Both the position numbers and the translations under genes were made by a program. The notes under the pieces are model-generated. The model did no database searches. It was given only the letters and a program-made list of their open reading frames with translations, and was not told where the DNA came from. Of a stretch of DNA of 64,000 nucleotides, positions 1 to 12,800 are shown one piece after another. Within the stretch, counting starts at the first letter, position 1. The number at the start of each line of letters is the position of its first letter. This stretch comes from Dipteris shenzhenensis (Eukaryota; Polypodiophyta; Polypodiopsida; Gleicheniales), in NCBI GenBank assembly GCA_047967505.1, contig CM106539.1; one strand, 5' to 3'.

Positions 1-1514
1 TTCTGATTACCTCATGCATTATAGTTGATAATGGGGATTCCTCTTTCTCCTTAGTGCTTGCACCAAAGTTCACACTGAGGACCCTATCCTTCCATGCCAC
101 AGTATGTGCATGGTTGATTCTGGTTTTGTCCTTGTTGATTTCCCCAATTTTGCTGATTGGGTCTTCTTGGTTGTGGGTTGTTGAATCTTTGTTGTCCTTG
201 GCTGCCTACTGCAATTCGATTGGCTACCATTGGTGGGGCTTGGTTGTTTGAGTTTTGTACATGATGAGTAACTCTCCCGTTGTAATTTGGATTATACCAG
301 CATCTTTCTTTCTCATGATTGTCCTTCCCACAAAATGCACAAGTAATTTTAGGTGAAGGTGGGGGCGTTTTCAAAGTTTCCAGTTGCTCATTGATCATTT
401 GCTCTAACTTAGAGAGCTTGTCTATTTTCTTCTTGCCTTTTGATTTGTCTTTGTCCTTTGTCTGTCTTTTGTTCTTCTTTGAGGTCTCTTCCTCATCACT
501 CTCTTCATCTGATGTGTCATCTACTATTGCATCACTTTCTTCTTCTGCATCAGTATCTATTGTTTCTGTTTCAGAGTTGGAATGTCTTTTCTTCTTTTGT
601 TTTTTGGACCTTGACTTAGTGCCAAGTCTTCTTTCTGCTCCTTATCCAACATCAACCATGTTGTTGAAATCATTTACTCCTCTAAGCTAATCTCTACCAA
701 CTACTGTTGTCCATAATTCCTTGTTGATTCCTTTACAAAAATAATCTCCCAGCTGCTCATCAGTGGGTTGTTGATTGTTTGTCAACCTCCTATTCAGAAT
801 TCTGAACATCCGTGCATAGTCTTCAACTAACATATGTTTTTGCCTCATATTTCGAAGCTTCTTGAGTATATCTTCCAGAGTTTTTTCTTTACAAAAATGA
901 CCTAAAATGGCAGTTTTCAATTCATCATAAGATTGAAAATGAGCTACATCGTATTGCATAAGAAAATTTATTGCCTTACCATTAAATGTTGCTGCAAACT
1001 GCTCTTTTTTGGTGAAGTCTGACAATTTTCCAAATTTGCTTGCAGCCCATCTTGTCTCAAACTGTCCGACATGATTGTCGAGATCTTGTCCTTTCTTGCC
1101 AGTGAATTTAGCTGATTTCATCAAGGGATTCTACATTCTTGGCTGTTGTTGTTGTCTTTGAGGTGGAACTTGTTGTCTTCTTTTTGGAAGTGGAGGCAGT
1201 GGATTGAAGTCGAGTTTCCTTTGATCTCGTACAAATAAGTGTGGTGTAAAATTTGTCGCAATACTCCTCTTGATTAATTCTTCAGCAGGTGATTGCACCG
1301 TTAATTGGGTAAGTTTGAGCTATACTCTACTTACTTCTATGCCATGCACAGAATTGTCAGACAAACTTGTTCCACTCGGTGTGTAATCTGGATCGTGAAA
1401 AATGTCGTCCTAATCATCCATCTGTGTGCTCGCTTCTAGTCTAGCACGGTTTCTGGTGAAGTAGGCGTACCCAGTTTTGTGAGGTGATGTTTGCTCTTGA
1501 GAGTTATCCGCCAT
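1..1514 (-). pseudogene. Partial LTR-retrotransposon Gag, broken, continuing off the left edge
   Basis: Read on the minus strand, a Gag-like protein starts at an ATG at 1514 (MADNSQEQTSPHKTGYAYF) and soon meets a stop near codon 36. A retrotransposon-gag capsid segment follows at 1124-687, with the typical spacing of aromatic and basic residues (FAATFNGKAINF, YDELKTAILGHF). Next comes a lysine and acidic-rich linker (about 660-400), then a CCHC zinc knuckle at about 341-300 (CAFCGKDNHEKERC). A second knuckle begins near 110 (CTYCGMEG) and is cut by a stop. Gag packages the RNA of the element. Several stops and frame changes make this a dead copy. Protease and polymerase would lie left of base 1. 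Ty3-type is inferred from the capsid style and double knuckle. Confidence 0.75.
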
Positions 1515-4500
1515 GGACCAAGGCACTCGCCATGTAAGAGAAAATTAGAGCACTTTAATCATTGGCTATTGTAGAGTTGCATCTAGTGCATTTTCATGAG
1601 TAGTTTGCTGGCACTTTCTCGATCTTTCAGTCTTCAGTAGTTGATTGTGCTTTGTGCAATGCAATATTATGTATGTCTGCTTGTTCTTCCCTTATATTAT
1701 CGGCAGACCAGGCTTTGCTTGGCACTGATTGCAGATTTCGAGCTACAACTTGGTAGGCACCCCACTCATCACAGTGTATGCACTTGTCCAGAGTCTGTGG
1801 CAACTATCCAGTTGATTTTCTTCGAATGAAGTCGATAATAGAAGCCTTGAAGGAATTTTGACCGTAGTCTGCCTTCAGGTGATTTTTGATATATTTCTTT
1901 TGTTGAATGTGGTTTTGTGGCTTACTGCTTTGCGCAAAGTTGTCACTGCAATAATGCTTCGTTGTACGCTTGATTTTCATGGAAGTTGTTACATCTGCTA
2001 GTCTATTTTTTGTGTGGTGTTGTAAATCTTACTATTTGCTCTCTTTTTGCAGAATTTCCATGTAGCAACAATCGACATATCCACACCTAGCAATGGTAGG
2101 GTCGACGAACTTAATTCAGAAAGATGCAAAGATAACTTGAAACATAAAGAGAACTGAGATTGCTATGTGTGTAGTAGAAATGTTATTGGTAGTTTGTATT
2201 CCAGTAGATTACAACAACCCTCATACAAGAGGTGAATATAAGCTTATAACTTCAGTTGGGTAGCAGTCAAAAACAAAAGATAGTTCAAAACATGATGTGG
2301 TGGATAAGGCCACTACTACTGGCTGTTAGGGATAGTTATAACTGTCCCTACAGTTACAAAATTATCCACTACTCCTTGATGTAACTTCCCTTTACTAGGG
2401 GTGTACTAACCCTCCTTGGGTGAAGCCCATGTGGGTGGAGAGGTCACCCTCAACATCAAGGCTGCCTAGATTAAAGTCTAGTTGGTTAGTTTATGACTAT
2501 GTGAATAATTGTGTGCTACAAATGGCTTGAGACTTAGATGAACATGTCATAATTCTCTAGAAAAATAAGGGTGTCACCAACCCAAAAGAATAAGTAGCAC
2601 TACATGAGGTATGCTATGATGTAGAGGCCACAAACGACTACATAGTCAATGTGGAGAGAGTGATCCAAGGGCTGCATAAAAGTAGAGGCAAAAGGTACAA
2701 GTGTAGTACTATGCTATGATAAGGAGGCCAAGAAATTGATGAGGCATCATAGCTTGTCAAACCTATATGCTCAACTATCATGAGCTCAAGGGAATGTGTT
2801 GTCTGCATGGCTAAACATCCATCTGCATAACGTGTCACATTTGTGATAGGCTCATAGTGGAGTTGAAAATAAGAAGGCAAAGAAGCCTTAAATACAATGA
2901 AGAAAAAAACAAGATGTTCTTGAGGTATGTCAGTTCCCAAATGTTGCTATTGGGACAAATTTAAAGTCCTGGTTCCAAACATTAATTTTTAGCAATATGG
3001 ACTATATACTATAGCCATTAGTGCATATTGGTACACTGAGGTTCCCTAGTTTGCTCTATGGACAAAGTTGATAATGTCCACTAGACTAAGGCAAGATTGC
3101 ACTGATGCGTAAATGTCCTCACACTAAGGAATGATCTATTAGGTGGAAGGGAATGAGTCCAAGCATATTATATGCTCCATATTAAAGGTGAAAGGATTAA
3201 ATAATAGAATAGAATCACCTGAGGAGCTAGATGTATTAAAGACATGTCTCTTAACATACTAATCGAGATATGAGAGCCTCATACTAAGGACTTACCTATA
3301 AATTTTCATGGTCACTACTCTTGTGTATTAGTGTCATCATTTGTGGCTAATATGGAGTTAGATCCATGCATCACTAGAAATAGTTTCTGCTGATGTAGAT
3401 GCAAGTGACTCATGCTATGTAAATGTGCATGATCAAAATGGTTTATCCATGCTAGCATACAATGCATTTTTTTACGTTCTCTCAAGGCCTATGAGATGAG
3501 AATTGGAATCGCATATTGGTACATACCTTTTGGCAATAACTAATAATGTAGGTTCCCTTTCCACTCACGGATCTCATTTGGAGTCATGACTGGAACATCA
3601 TCACTATGATATGATGATGTACGACTCATGCTGGGCGTAATTTGATGCTCCAAGTTAGAGGCTTACATCTGTACCATTGAGTCTGTTTACCCATGAGAAC
3701 ACTGTGAGCTGCCACATTGGGGCTTGATGGGTGAACCTGTTAAGCTTCAATACACCCTCTCAAAACAAATTGTTTTGTAGACATTAGCAAACCCATGTAG
3801 CGATTAGAGGAGTACACAATAACTATTTGATCCAAGTCATGATGGAAGATAAATGTGCCAAAATCAAGCCTATCATAAAATGATGACAACAATGTGGGGA
3901 ATAACCAAGGGCTCATATAAGGCCAGTGTGTGTGTGCAAGAACCAATGCCACAAATGAATGTGTGTGCAAACGTGTGCAACTATCTTGAATCCAAATTAG
4001 ATCACACTACAATGATATGATGAACTGCTTACTATCAAGGTACTAAGGTGGTATGCTAGATGTATGAGTGTGTACATTGGTGATAGAATCGAATGGATTG
4101 ATGCCTATGGAAATTAATCAAGAGATCCAGGCAATGGATCACTTGGATTAGTGGAATTTGATCTCCTGTAAGATTGCGCTAGTCTACAACTAGAATACCT
4201 ATCAATACATAAAATGCAGTAAAAGAAATTTATCTTCATTCATTGTATGTGATGGGTTGAAAATGCTGCAATGGAGAGGAGGTAGTTTTGTGATGAGGCT
4301 TGAAAATCTTGAACTATGAAAAAGTGAGAACTCATATTTAATGTGCTCAATGTATAGATCATGATTTATTAAGCACTTTTTACAGCTCTATAAAATTCCT
4401 TAAGGATCAAAAGTTATGGTCATTAGAGAATTTTGCAAACCTTTGTTCAAGCATCAGTCAAAATAATGATGTGGGATGTGGATGATGTGGCACTATGTTT

Positions 4501-4661
4501 TCAGGTGCTGCTTACAACGGCATTGTGTGCTTACATGGCACATGATGATGTGGCATGATGATATGGCATGTTGATGTGGACTTAATGACATGGTAATTGC
4601 TGACATGGCAAAACTGATGTGATAGCATGATGTGCTTAACTAATGGTTAGACTAATGAAAT
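1515..4661. other. AT-rich stretch with no recognisable gene
   Basis: Only short ORFs without recognisable domains occur here. It may be decayed retroelement leader or LTR sequence belonging to the minus-strand elements on either side, but no boundary is visible. Confidence 0.5.
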
Positions 4662-4778
4662 GGCACATGTCAACTGACATGGTAGTATGCCACATATCAT
4701 ATGACATGATAGTATGCCACATGTCAAATGACATGGATGTATGCCACCTGTCAAACAACATGGTAGGATGCCACATGG
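4662..4778. repeat. 27-bp tandem repeat, about 4.3 copies
   Basis: Four successive 27-bp units start at 4662, 4689, 4716 and 4743, with a partial fifth at 4770. Each begins GCCACAT or a close variant and carries TCAAATGACATGG-like sequence followed by a TAT end. The units differ from each other by several bases, so the array is old. It does not code for anything recognisable. Confidence 0.75.
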
Positions 4779-6113
4779 TTGTTGAGGTGGCACTTGGAAC
4801 AACTAACTAGATTGCCTTGCCACATGGCCTTATCTACCACGTGGCAATTATCTCCAAGCTCTAGAGTAGAAGATCAAGGGCTAAGGCTTTGTTGGTTGTG
4901 GAGGTCCCATGTAGCAAGGTTCAAATGTGGAGGCTTGAACAAGATGCAAGTGCTATGTGTGGCATCGTTGCTAACAGAGTGTCATTATGTTTTTTTCTTT
5001 TGGTCACTATAGGATGTCATCCAAGCCTATGTCATTTGTGTTGTCCCACCTGGCTTTCTTTGTTTCATTGAGCTCATCCTTTGCTTGTGTTTGGCATTGC
5101 TAGTCCATGTGTCATTGCTAGATTTCTTGTAGAGTATAATTACATGTGTGTCGCTTTGTTATTGCATTTGTCACAATTTGCTAAAGTTGTGTTTCTTCTT
5201 TGCTTTTGTCATCTAGCGAGTGGTGGTGGACTTTGCTCTTTGTTGAGGTGTTAGGTCGTTTTGAGAGTATTGTGTCTGGTCAGTCAAAGTCTAGTGCTTG
5301 TTGAAATAGTTATCTTACCATTTGCAATGCATTGGTGCGTCATCGTAAATCCCTTGTTTGCATTTGCTTAAGCTAAGTGTTTATTTGAGTTGCTTGCTAG
5401 TCTTTGTCTTAGTTTTCAAGATAGTGTGTTGAGGGTCTTAGTTAGTCATTGTCAAAGTAATCGATGCTTATCTCTTTGCTGTAGCATTGATGCAGGTCAT
5501 AGTTGCTGTTGTAATGGTTCTCTTTTATTAGAGTCATTTGTTTCTCTCTTGCCTTGCATGCTGGTTTGTTTCTATGTGTACTTGATGGAGTATGTGCTAT
5601 AGTCAATGCTAGTCTATAGTTGTCAACATGTTGCTTTATCATTGCAGCCTTTGTTGCTTTAGTTTAAAGTAGTCATGTTTGCAGTTGATGTTGTAGGAGA
5701 TCCAGTTGTTGCAGTAGGTCTTCGGTAGAGTCGCAATTAGAAACAAAGGCAATAGAAAGGGAAATTGAAGCAGTAGGAAAGGGAACATAGGAGGATATCC
5801 ACTTCAAATCTACTTCTTCTAGAACCTTAGAAAAATTAGAAATGAAGAACCTCACAATCTCTCATAACAAAAAAAGTTACAATGCTCATGAACATAAGGA
5901 AGAAAGCACATACTCACTCAAATTGAGGTAATGGAAGCTCCAAATGATGGAATAGATGCTTTTAAAAGGAAATTGAGGTAAAGAGAAGCTCTACAAGAGA
6001 TGAAGTACCTCAAGGAGAGGGCTTGTTGCCTTGATGAAGGATGGGACTTATGCATTGAAGAAGCAAGGGCTTGGACTCCCTCTCGACTCCCTCATGATGG
6101 TAAGGCACGAGTA
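4779..6113. other. Non-coding stretch, possibly retroelement leader
   Basis: No gene recognised. If the primer-binding-site complement at 6114-6125 is real, this stretch would be the untranslated leader of a minus-strand LTR element reading leftward. The many ATG-containing short ORFs show no domain. Confidence 0.35.
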
Positions 6114-6125
6114 GCTCTGATACCA
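6114..6125 (-). promoter_or_regulatory. Primer-binding-site relic of an LTR retrotransposon (initiator Met tRNA)
   Basis: The plus strand reads GCTCTGATACCA, so the minus strand reads TGGTATCAGAGC. That is the complement of the 3' end of plant initiator methionine tRNA, the standard primer site of many plant LTR elements. The same 12-mer sits next to the LTRs of the two well-defined elements in this window (15124-15135 and 59239-59250). An LTR should lie to the right and the element body to the left, but I could not define either. Confidence 0.6.
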
Positions 6126-8303
6126 TATTGGATGATTAAGGGGGGAGAGTGAAGTGCACCAGATAGCTATCTGACACTATGTTGTTTTGAGCATAATATG
6201 AATATATACATGAATCCCTCAAAGTTAGTTGACCCTATGCCCTTATGGTATGTTGAAATTTATACCATCCTTAATATTCATAATAGTGTGTACTCCCCAC
6301 CCATGTATATTATCATCATGCTTCTCTTCAAGTACATGTAATCATGCCCAACCATGTGATAGTTGTAGTTTGTCATTCTATGAAAAATTATATCCAGACA
6401 TCCCATTACGGATACTCCATACTCATGAATACAAAATAGGAAAAGTTATTGTGAGGAGATGGAATTCCAAAAGTGAAAGTCTATCCAAGGGTATGAAAAA
6501 TAAGGATGAGTGGAACTAGAAGAGGCTACTTAAGGGATATAAGTCCTAGATTTCAAGGGGAAATTTTTGAATGGTGAAGAAATTTAAGCTGGATAGATCA
6601 CATTGAGTATTACTTTGAACTAGCCCAACCATTGAGGAGATGAGGGATAAAACTACTAGGTTGCACAAGTGGGATCTCAGGAAAACACTTGTGTTTCTAT
6701 CAATTGGGGAGGGAAGGGATAAAATCAATCTAGGGGCTCTTATTCGTTACACGTGAATGAAGGAGATGAAAGAAAACCAAAGAATATGATTTATGTAAGT
6801 TTTAAAAGTTAAGAAAGGGAAATACCTTACTATAAACTAAACAGGCAATAGTAGGTCTGAGCAAATGTCGTGTGTGTTTAAGTGTTCCCTTCTTGCGAGT
6901 ACCTCAACACAGAAATAGTTAAGAATTTAGAATATACAAAAGCAAAAGTGAACAAACAAGGTGAAATTCAAAACATATATATAATATACTTTATATAACA
7001 ACACATAGTGTGGGCGGGTAGGCGGCGCGCTTCCTTCCCGAAAGAGTTATAATCCGAGGGATTAGAATCACCAAGAATATTAGCATCGAGATTGAGTATC
7101 ACGAATATGTAAGAGACTGACACATTACCTAAATCTCAATGGGGGTGTTTGTCTTCCAAGTTGAACATCCAAATTCGTGTACGCACCAAGTATGTACGTC
7201 TGCTTCAGTTTCTGAAAAGATGTAAAAAACACGTTTGAATTTGAAACAGTATTAAAATACGGTATTATTGAACAACAAATCATTAGTCTAGCTTTCATCA
7301 AAATTTTATATATAAATTGCTAGAGTCCTTTGTGATCTTGAATTCTTGCAAGCTTTCCTACTCGCTTCCATTCTACAATGGCATTACAAACGAGGTGAGG
7401 ATTCTTGGAGAAACTTGTTCGCCCTGTTTGTGATCTCATTTTAGAGCGAGCTTAGTTTTGTCCATCCCCTAGTTTGTGCCGATCTTCTATGATCTCGATA
7501 CTTTAGCGGTCATTGAAATTGCACGTCTCTTTTGGGGTTTCAAATGCTCGACATTGCCAGGCTTCCTTAGGATGATGCACGCTGAAAGTACATGAGATCA
7601 TTAGTTTGACTCATATGACATCCTCCAACGACGACGGTTGTAATAAACAAGAGATAGATCGGTGAAATCAACTAGGTGCACGTGCAATTTGCAGATCTTG
7701 TGGGGTAGCTGTATAGTTTGATTCCTCTCAACCCAGCTCTAGTGACTATGAATTATTCGTGAGAGATGGCTAGATGTTAGTATCATAATCCTTGGAGGAG
7801 GTTGCTTGCATAGATCAGTAAGAGAACTCGAGCCTCAGCACACAGAAAGACCAAATGGCCTAGATCAATTCTAATTCCGTGCCCAACAGTCAAAACGAGT
7901 ATATGTTGCAGTCTCATAAGGTGCCTTCTTCAAATATGACAATACTAGAAGGTCAAATGAAGGTTGATATATCGGTTTGGATTACTAATTCTTCCTCCAA
8001 ACAGCACTTTCCATCACAGAGCCGGCTCAAATGGTGCGGATGTCTTATTTCCTCTCAATGCTCCCATTTTAGCAAATCCTACGTACCAGACACGGCCCCC
8101 TGCAATGGACAGTATGTGCTATTACCTTCCTTCGTTTCTGATGGAGCTCAAGAACTTCACCAACACGGTATCGTAAGGTTCGATTTGCTTTTGAGACCAT
8201 TTAATTGCAAATTCAAGACTATAAGAGATGTTCTCACCATTTTTGCAGCATGAAGAATGCTCCTAGTAGCCTTGCTGAGAAGAGAGAGAATCTACGGTAG
8301 CCA
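6126..8303. other. Region without a recognised gene
   Basis: AT-rich, with short ORFs only. The first few hundred bases may be the remains of the LTR that belongs to the primer site at 6114-6125. The longest ORF (7879-8253, plus) has no domain I recognise and is not supported as a gene. Confidence 0.4.
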
Positions 8304-8543
8304 TTGCAGTTCGATGTTGTTAGGGAAGTTGCAAAGCTAAAAGGGCAGATTTTGTTGCATCCCAAGTACGAACAACTGCTCACGACACACATTGATTCTT
8401 TGTGTGTGGCAACACCTATCGACCATTTGCAAACCATAGAAGCACACATTGCAACGATGCATCATATATCCGCCAGATACTCCATGCTTGGCCATAACGC
8501 ACCTCTTGTGGGCGAGGAGAAAGACGAGCTTGATCGTTTTATG
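8304..8543 (+). pseudogene. Orphan exon of a class II KNOX homeobox gene (KNOX1 domain)
   Basis: The translation contains EVAKLKGQILLHPKYEQLL, IDSLCVATPIDHLQTIEAHI and EEKDELDRFM, which match the KNOX1 domain of class II KNOTTED-like transcription factors ([25 protein letters not shown] type). The frame is closed by TAG at 8298-8300, just upstream, where AG could be a splice acceptor. The coding match ends exactly at ATG followed by GTAAGC (8544), a good splice donor. No KNOX2, ELK or homeobox exon follows in the next several kilobases, so this is a single captured or abandoned exon rather than a working gene. The reading frame itself has no internal stop. Confidence 0.75.
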
Positions 8544-8561
8544 GTAAGCTTCAAGCCCTAG

Positions 8562-9160
8562 CATTTTGGTTGCGTTAGAATTTCGTGTTGGCCTTCGTGG
8601 CTTCCGTAAAGAGTGCCCTTGAGATGCACTATCCATCTTGTAATGTTAATACGAAGGCACAAAAATGTAGATTATGCTTTCCTGTTCCTAGACCGAGCAC
8701 TACAAAGAGCCATGCAGACTAGTCACGTTGCTTCATTCCACCCTACGCTCGCTTACGTAAGCTGGTTCTTTTGAACCAGACGATTTAGAGAGTCTATCAG
8801 GAACTGAAATGTGTTCGTGCAGGATAGCACAGAAGAACCACTTAGTTTACTGACATCAGCATAACAGAGCTCTGAAGACAATCTCAACGCAATGCCTTTG
8901 CCAACATACATAATTGATGGTAAACCTTTGCAAGCACAAAGCTCGTTTAGTCATAATACACGAACTCTTCACCACATACAGGACATGAAGGGCTCCTTTT
9001 GGCCCATTCCACGAGGCAACTTAGATGGAAGTAATGTTTGCAAGCGCTGTTCATCCTCGGATTTTCATCGGCAAACCCATCAAGGCGCGTTGGGAAGATG
9101 TCCTACTCATCATGCTCGATCAACTTGTAGTCCACTTTGCCAAAGGTAATGATCGTGGAG
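8562..9160. other. Unrecognised stretch after the KNOX exon
   Basis: Expected to be intron if the KNOX exon were in a live gene. Short ORFs occur (for example 8892-9149, plus) but show no domain I can name. Confidence 0.35.
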
Positions 9161-9491
9161 GTTCGTGGAATGTCGTTGTCTTGTGATTATAGCGGGCGCA
9201 CTGTTGCGGAAAGAACACGGATGTCTGCTTGGGCTGCAACTGTTTTTCCGAAAGCGTTGGCAGCAATGAGAGGTGCCTCTTGTTGATGCTGTGTGGATGA
9301 GCAAAAAAACAGGTGATTGGGCTTCGTCGTGGTGTCTTGCAAGTCGCGTTTGCCATAGCTTCATGGAACGTTGTCTTGTGATTGTAGCGGGCTCGCTGCT
9401 GCAGAAATTACAAGGAGGTCGGCTTGGGTTGCAGCCGTTTCTTTGGAAGCAAAGGCATCAATGAGAGGTGCCTCTTGTTGATGCTGTGTGG
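9161..9491 (+). repeat. Two-copy tandem duplication, unit about 200 bp
   Basis: A segment at about 9161-9298 is repeated at about 9360-9491. Shared landmarks are GTTGTCTTGTGATT, a GGGC block, and the end GAGAGGTGCCTCTTGTTGAT followed by GCTGTGTGGA. The copies differ by small gaps and substitutions, so the duplication is not recent. No product recognised. Confidence 0.75.
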
Positions 9492-9956
9492 ACGATGTTG
9501 GGATGTCTCCAGTGAGATTATTAAAGTCCAGATTGATGGATTAAATGAGGCTGATGCGGGGTTTTAAGGAGCAAACGAGATGAAAAGGGGATGGAAATTG
9601 AGGCTATGAATGGGAGGAGGAGCGAGGATGGAGCCAGTTGAAGTAGTAGAGCTCGAGACATCGCTTAGGGAACAAAACTTGTATATGCTTTTCAAGTGAA
9701 AAGCATGATTACTATAGATTTAGATCTTGGAAGGAACTTTTTTAGGAAACTCTCTAGCCCTTATAATCAATTCAAGATCAAGGGTTGATAATGGTACACG
9801 TGGCTCAAGGAGAGCTCTTTAGGTTGCCTACCGTAAATAAAATCATTGTTATTATTTATGCTCTGTTACTTGTTGTAGTTCATGATCATTCACCTTGTTG
9901 GCCTGCCCCAAAGGGGTAGGGCTTAGTAATCGATTGAAGGTGAAGGAGAATATTCC

Positions 9957-10044
9957 CGATTTCCGAAAATTTCTAATTCAAAACTTTGTAAATATTTTCG
10001 CGATTTCCGAAAATTTCTAATTCAAAACTTTGTAAATATTTTCA
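9957..10044. repeat. 44-bp tandem duplication
   Basis: Bases 9957-10000 and 10001-10044 are the same 44-bp unit (starting CGATTTCCGAAAATTTC) and differ only in the last base, G versus A. The near identity makes it a young event. Confidence 0.95.
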
Positions 10045-10112
10045 TTGGTACACGCACATTGGATTGGCATGCGAGCATGTAGCAAGGGCGCATTTCTGGC
10101 GTCCTCAAAGCC

Positions 10113-10482
10113 TCACACACGGCCTTCCTCTTCACCTCCATATCCCCCCTCCCTCACAACCAAACGGTGGATTACTTGTACTCGCTCGTCCTGCTCAGCC
10201 TGCACGTCCCTAAGTAATACTCGCTTGTCCCGCTCAGCTTGCTCATCCATGATGACCTTGCACCGTTGCTGTCTCATAAGCTCTTCCCTTCTCTTTTTCT
10301 CCAGTTCAGCCCACCTGTACTCTCCCTCTTGCTTCCTCAGCTTCACTCTCAATTCCTGACTCCAGCACTGGCGGATTCATATTATCTTCGAGAAGCTAGG
10401 TGAATGCAACTACATTAGTCTGCCGAGCTCCGGCATGCTTGTGAGCCTCCAAGCGCTGGCATATCCGGTCTCGCTTGCCCAT
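10113..10482 (-). pseudogene. Possible remnant of a coiled-coil protein
   Basis: On the minus strand an ATG at 10482 opens a short frame that stops after about 28 codons. From 10352 to 10113 the minus strand encodes a highly charged helix-forming stretch rich in Glu, Arg, Lys and Gln (AELEKKRREELMRQQ, RDVQAEQDERVQVI), in a different frame. Such coiled-coil tails occur in many plant transposase-associated and trihelix-like proteins. I do not recognise the family, and a chance ORF in biased sequence is possible. Confidence 0.3.
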
Positions 10483-10818
10483 TTGTCTTGTTCTTCCTTC
10501 TTGTTTCTTGCCTTCATCTCGGGCAGGCCTAATGAATAGAATTAATCTTGTTGTAGTTCTTTATCTTGCACAGAGAACATGAAAATACATAATGCTGGAT
10601 TTGGTAGGCACGAAATTGAGGTTGGCAACATGAAGAGGATGACCCAAAATTGAAGATTGCAAGACCACGGAAGGAAGCACCTGTAGCCCACGGGATACCT
10701 TGGATATGGAGGATCTTTTTATAGCCGTCATACATCGCCTCGTCTTTCTTCTTTCCTAGCCTCTCCTCTCCCTCACCTTTCGCCTCCTCTCAGCCTTCAA
10801 TGTTGGAGCCCAAGCTCT

Positions 10819-10957
10819 CCCGAACTGGCCCTTATCTTGGCTTCCTATCAGAACTACACGGTGGGCGACAATAACGGCTGGATGTATCCCGTAGCCAATG
10901 TCATCGTATATCAGATTTCGGCAACCGGCAAGAACTTCTCCCTTGGAGACTTTCTTT
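10819..10957 (+). pseudogene. Orphan first exon of a phytocyanin (blue copper-like protein)
   Basis: The frame encodes ASYQNYTVGDNNGW followed by KNFSLGDFL. This is the conserved start of the plastocyanin-like domain in phytocyanins and early nodulin-like proteins (YTVGDxxGW and FxxGDxL). The match stops at a consensus donor, GTAAGT at 10958, the place where many phytocyanin genes have their intron. The second exon with the copper ligands is not seen downstream. An upstream ATG at 10800 is out of frame with this exon, and no clean signal peptide precedes the domain, so the copy looks broken. In intact relatives this is a secreted or GPI-anchored cell-surface protein. Confidence 0.65.
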
Positions 10958-11399
10958 GTAAGTGGCTTCTATTCTCTCTCTCATTCCAAGCAGAGAGTTG
11001 CATTCATCACGGAGACGAATAGCAACTCCAAGCGAACGCAACTCTATCCTTTCTCTTCCGCATCGCTTTTTTGGAACATTTTGCGGGTCGTGCATGTGGT
11101 TAGTCTCTCTTTTTTTTTTTTTGGAGTACTGATTAAATCTCTTTGAGAATAGTTTTTTTTTTTCTTAAATAGAGGATCCAAGTGGCACGGCGGAAGGACT
11201 ATCTTACGTTAATTTTCTAACTTGGCTTAAACCTTAATTTTTCAAGTAGCATAACAAATACTAATGTGCATGAGTTAAGAACTTAATGTGAATTATTAAA
11301 TTATAATCCAAATCAAGATTTTGGCATGGCATTTTTCTACGTAAAAATAGCAGGATGATAGAAGTGATAGTTACGAATCTTAGAATAAAGTGAATCCAT

Positions 11400-12168
11400 A
11401 TGTAATATGAGCTACCTTCCACCCAAGGAAGGCTAAATGCAAATGCTTGTGAAGGCCAAAGCAATTGTTCATCAAAGCTGCCTCTTTACTTGTCCTTAAT
11501 CTAAAGTTTGGCACATTGAGATTTCCTTGCAAGAGACACTCATCCTTGAAAACCAGGGTCAAGTGTGCTACTGGCTACATTTTCAAAGCTCTCCCAATCC
11601 AAAAAAGAGCTAGCCCTAGGAATCGATTACTCAAGTAATTATTATATATCGAGTGCTTTTATATACTGAGTTTTATATGTGCATTCATGTTGTTCTAGTT
11701 CAAGTTTCCTACCATTGTGGGAAAGTTGTTATAGATTTTTTGGAATGCTTCTTGTGTCACCTTTGTTAACTTTGTAATTTGAGCCACAAAACATTAAAAT
11801 CCTATTGCCTTGCTTTTTAAGAAAAAAATTCTCTTCTTCCCCACTCTTGTTCCCGGGGTGTCTCTCTCACACCCCGTGTACAATCCCTCATTGTTGAATC
11901 CATCCCTATTATCTAGCTATCATTCATGTAAGCCAACCCTTCTCTGAGAGAACAACAGTAGCCACTTTTTATGGTGGAACACACACGTGTCGCCACACCA
12001 TATGCTGCAACAGGATGGATCGTGAGTCGTTCTTGATGTTGCCCAAATCCATCCCCAAACCTTTGGGACGATGGTAATGACTAAATCAAACAACTGAGAT
12101 ATAAATGGAAGAGCTTAATAACGTCTTCCAACTTTGCCATTCTCGCTTATGTTTCGCAAATTCGAGCT
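11400..12168 (-). repeat. Dispersed repeat, copy A (inverted partner of 27955-28870)
   Basis: The reverse complement of this segment aligns along its length with 27955-28870. One end shares AAACATAAGCGAGAATGGCA, followed by GTTTGATTTAGTCAT and GGGCAACATCAAG. The other end shares GTAGCACACTTGAC and TCTCAATGTGC. The copies differ by many substitutions and gaps. No ORF is conserved between them, so this is either an old non-autonomous element or a duplicated gene flank. Confidence 0.75.
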
Positions 12169-12800
12169 TGATCGTGCGATATTGAAATAAAATCACGGCA
12201 CAATGTGTGTCCCGGGCATCTACAACTCGTGGCATGCTACAAACAGTAGGTAGCCACAATAGCATCAAATAGCTGTCACAACATGTACAGGTGCCACGCC
12301 AGACAACCGCCACATACCCCCCTCCCTCTCTCTCTCTCTCCCTATGAACATTTGATGCCAATATTAAAGTTTCACTTATTAACGAAACTAACATGAAAAA
12401 ATCATCCATGCTCTCCCCCGCCTCGCTCCCCCTCCCTCGGCAGGCACGGCAGTCCGCCTGACAGGTTGGCATCTCAATAGACCTGAGACAGTTCAGGGCC
12501 TGATCGAGACAGTGCAACAGGACAATATTTTATCAGCTAGCAGCAACGGATCAGGCTGGGATAGGGCAGCAGCATACCAGCTCCCATCCCGTGATCCCTA
12601 CAGCCTCAGTCAGGCTGGCTCATCATTGGACAGCAGCAGCAGATAGTTCTTAGTCTTCTATAATGAAGCACCAGCTCCTTCCATTCCCCTCTTTTGAAGT
12701 GAAGGATCTGTCCTTCCATCAGTACTTATTCTCTGTGTATTCCGTTCTTCTTTGAGCTTTGATTCTGGCCGTGTCCTCCTTTGCTTGGCTAAGAATTCTC

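Noticed and set aside
4662-4778. CRISPR-like regular repeat
   Set aside because: Units are contiguous with no spacers and the genome is a plant nuclear genome; it is an ordinary tandem repeat.
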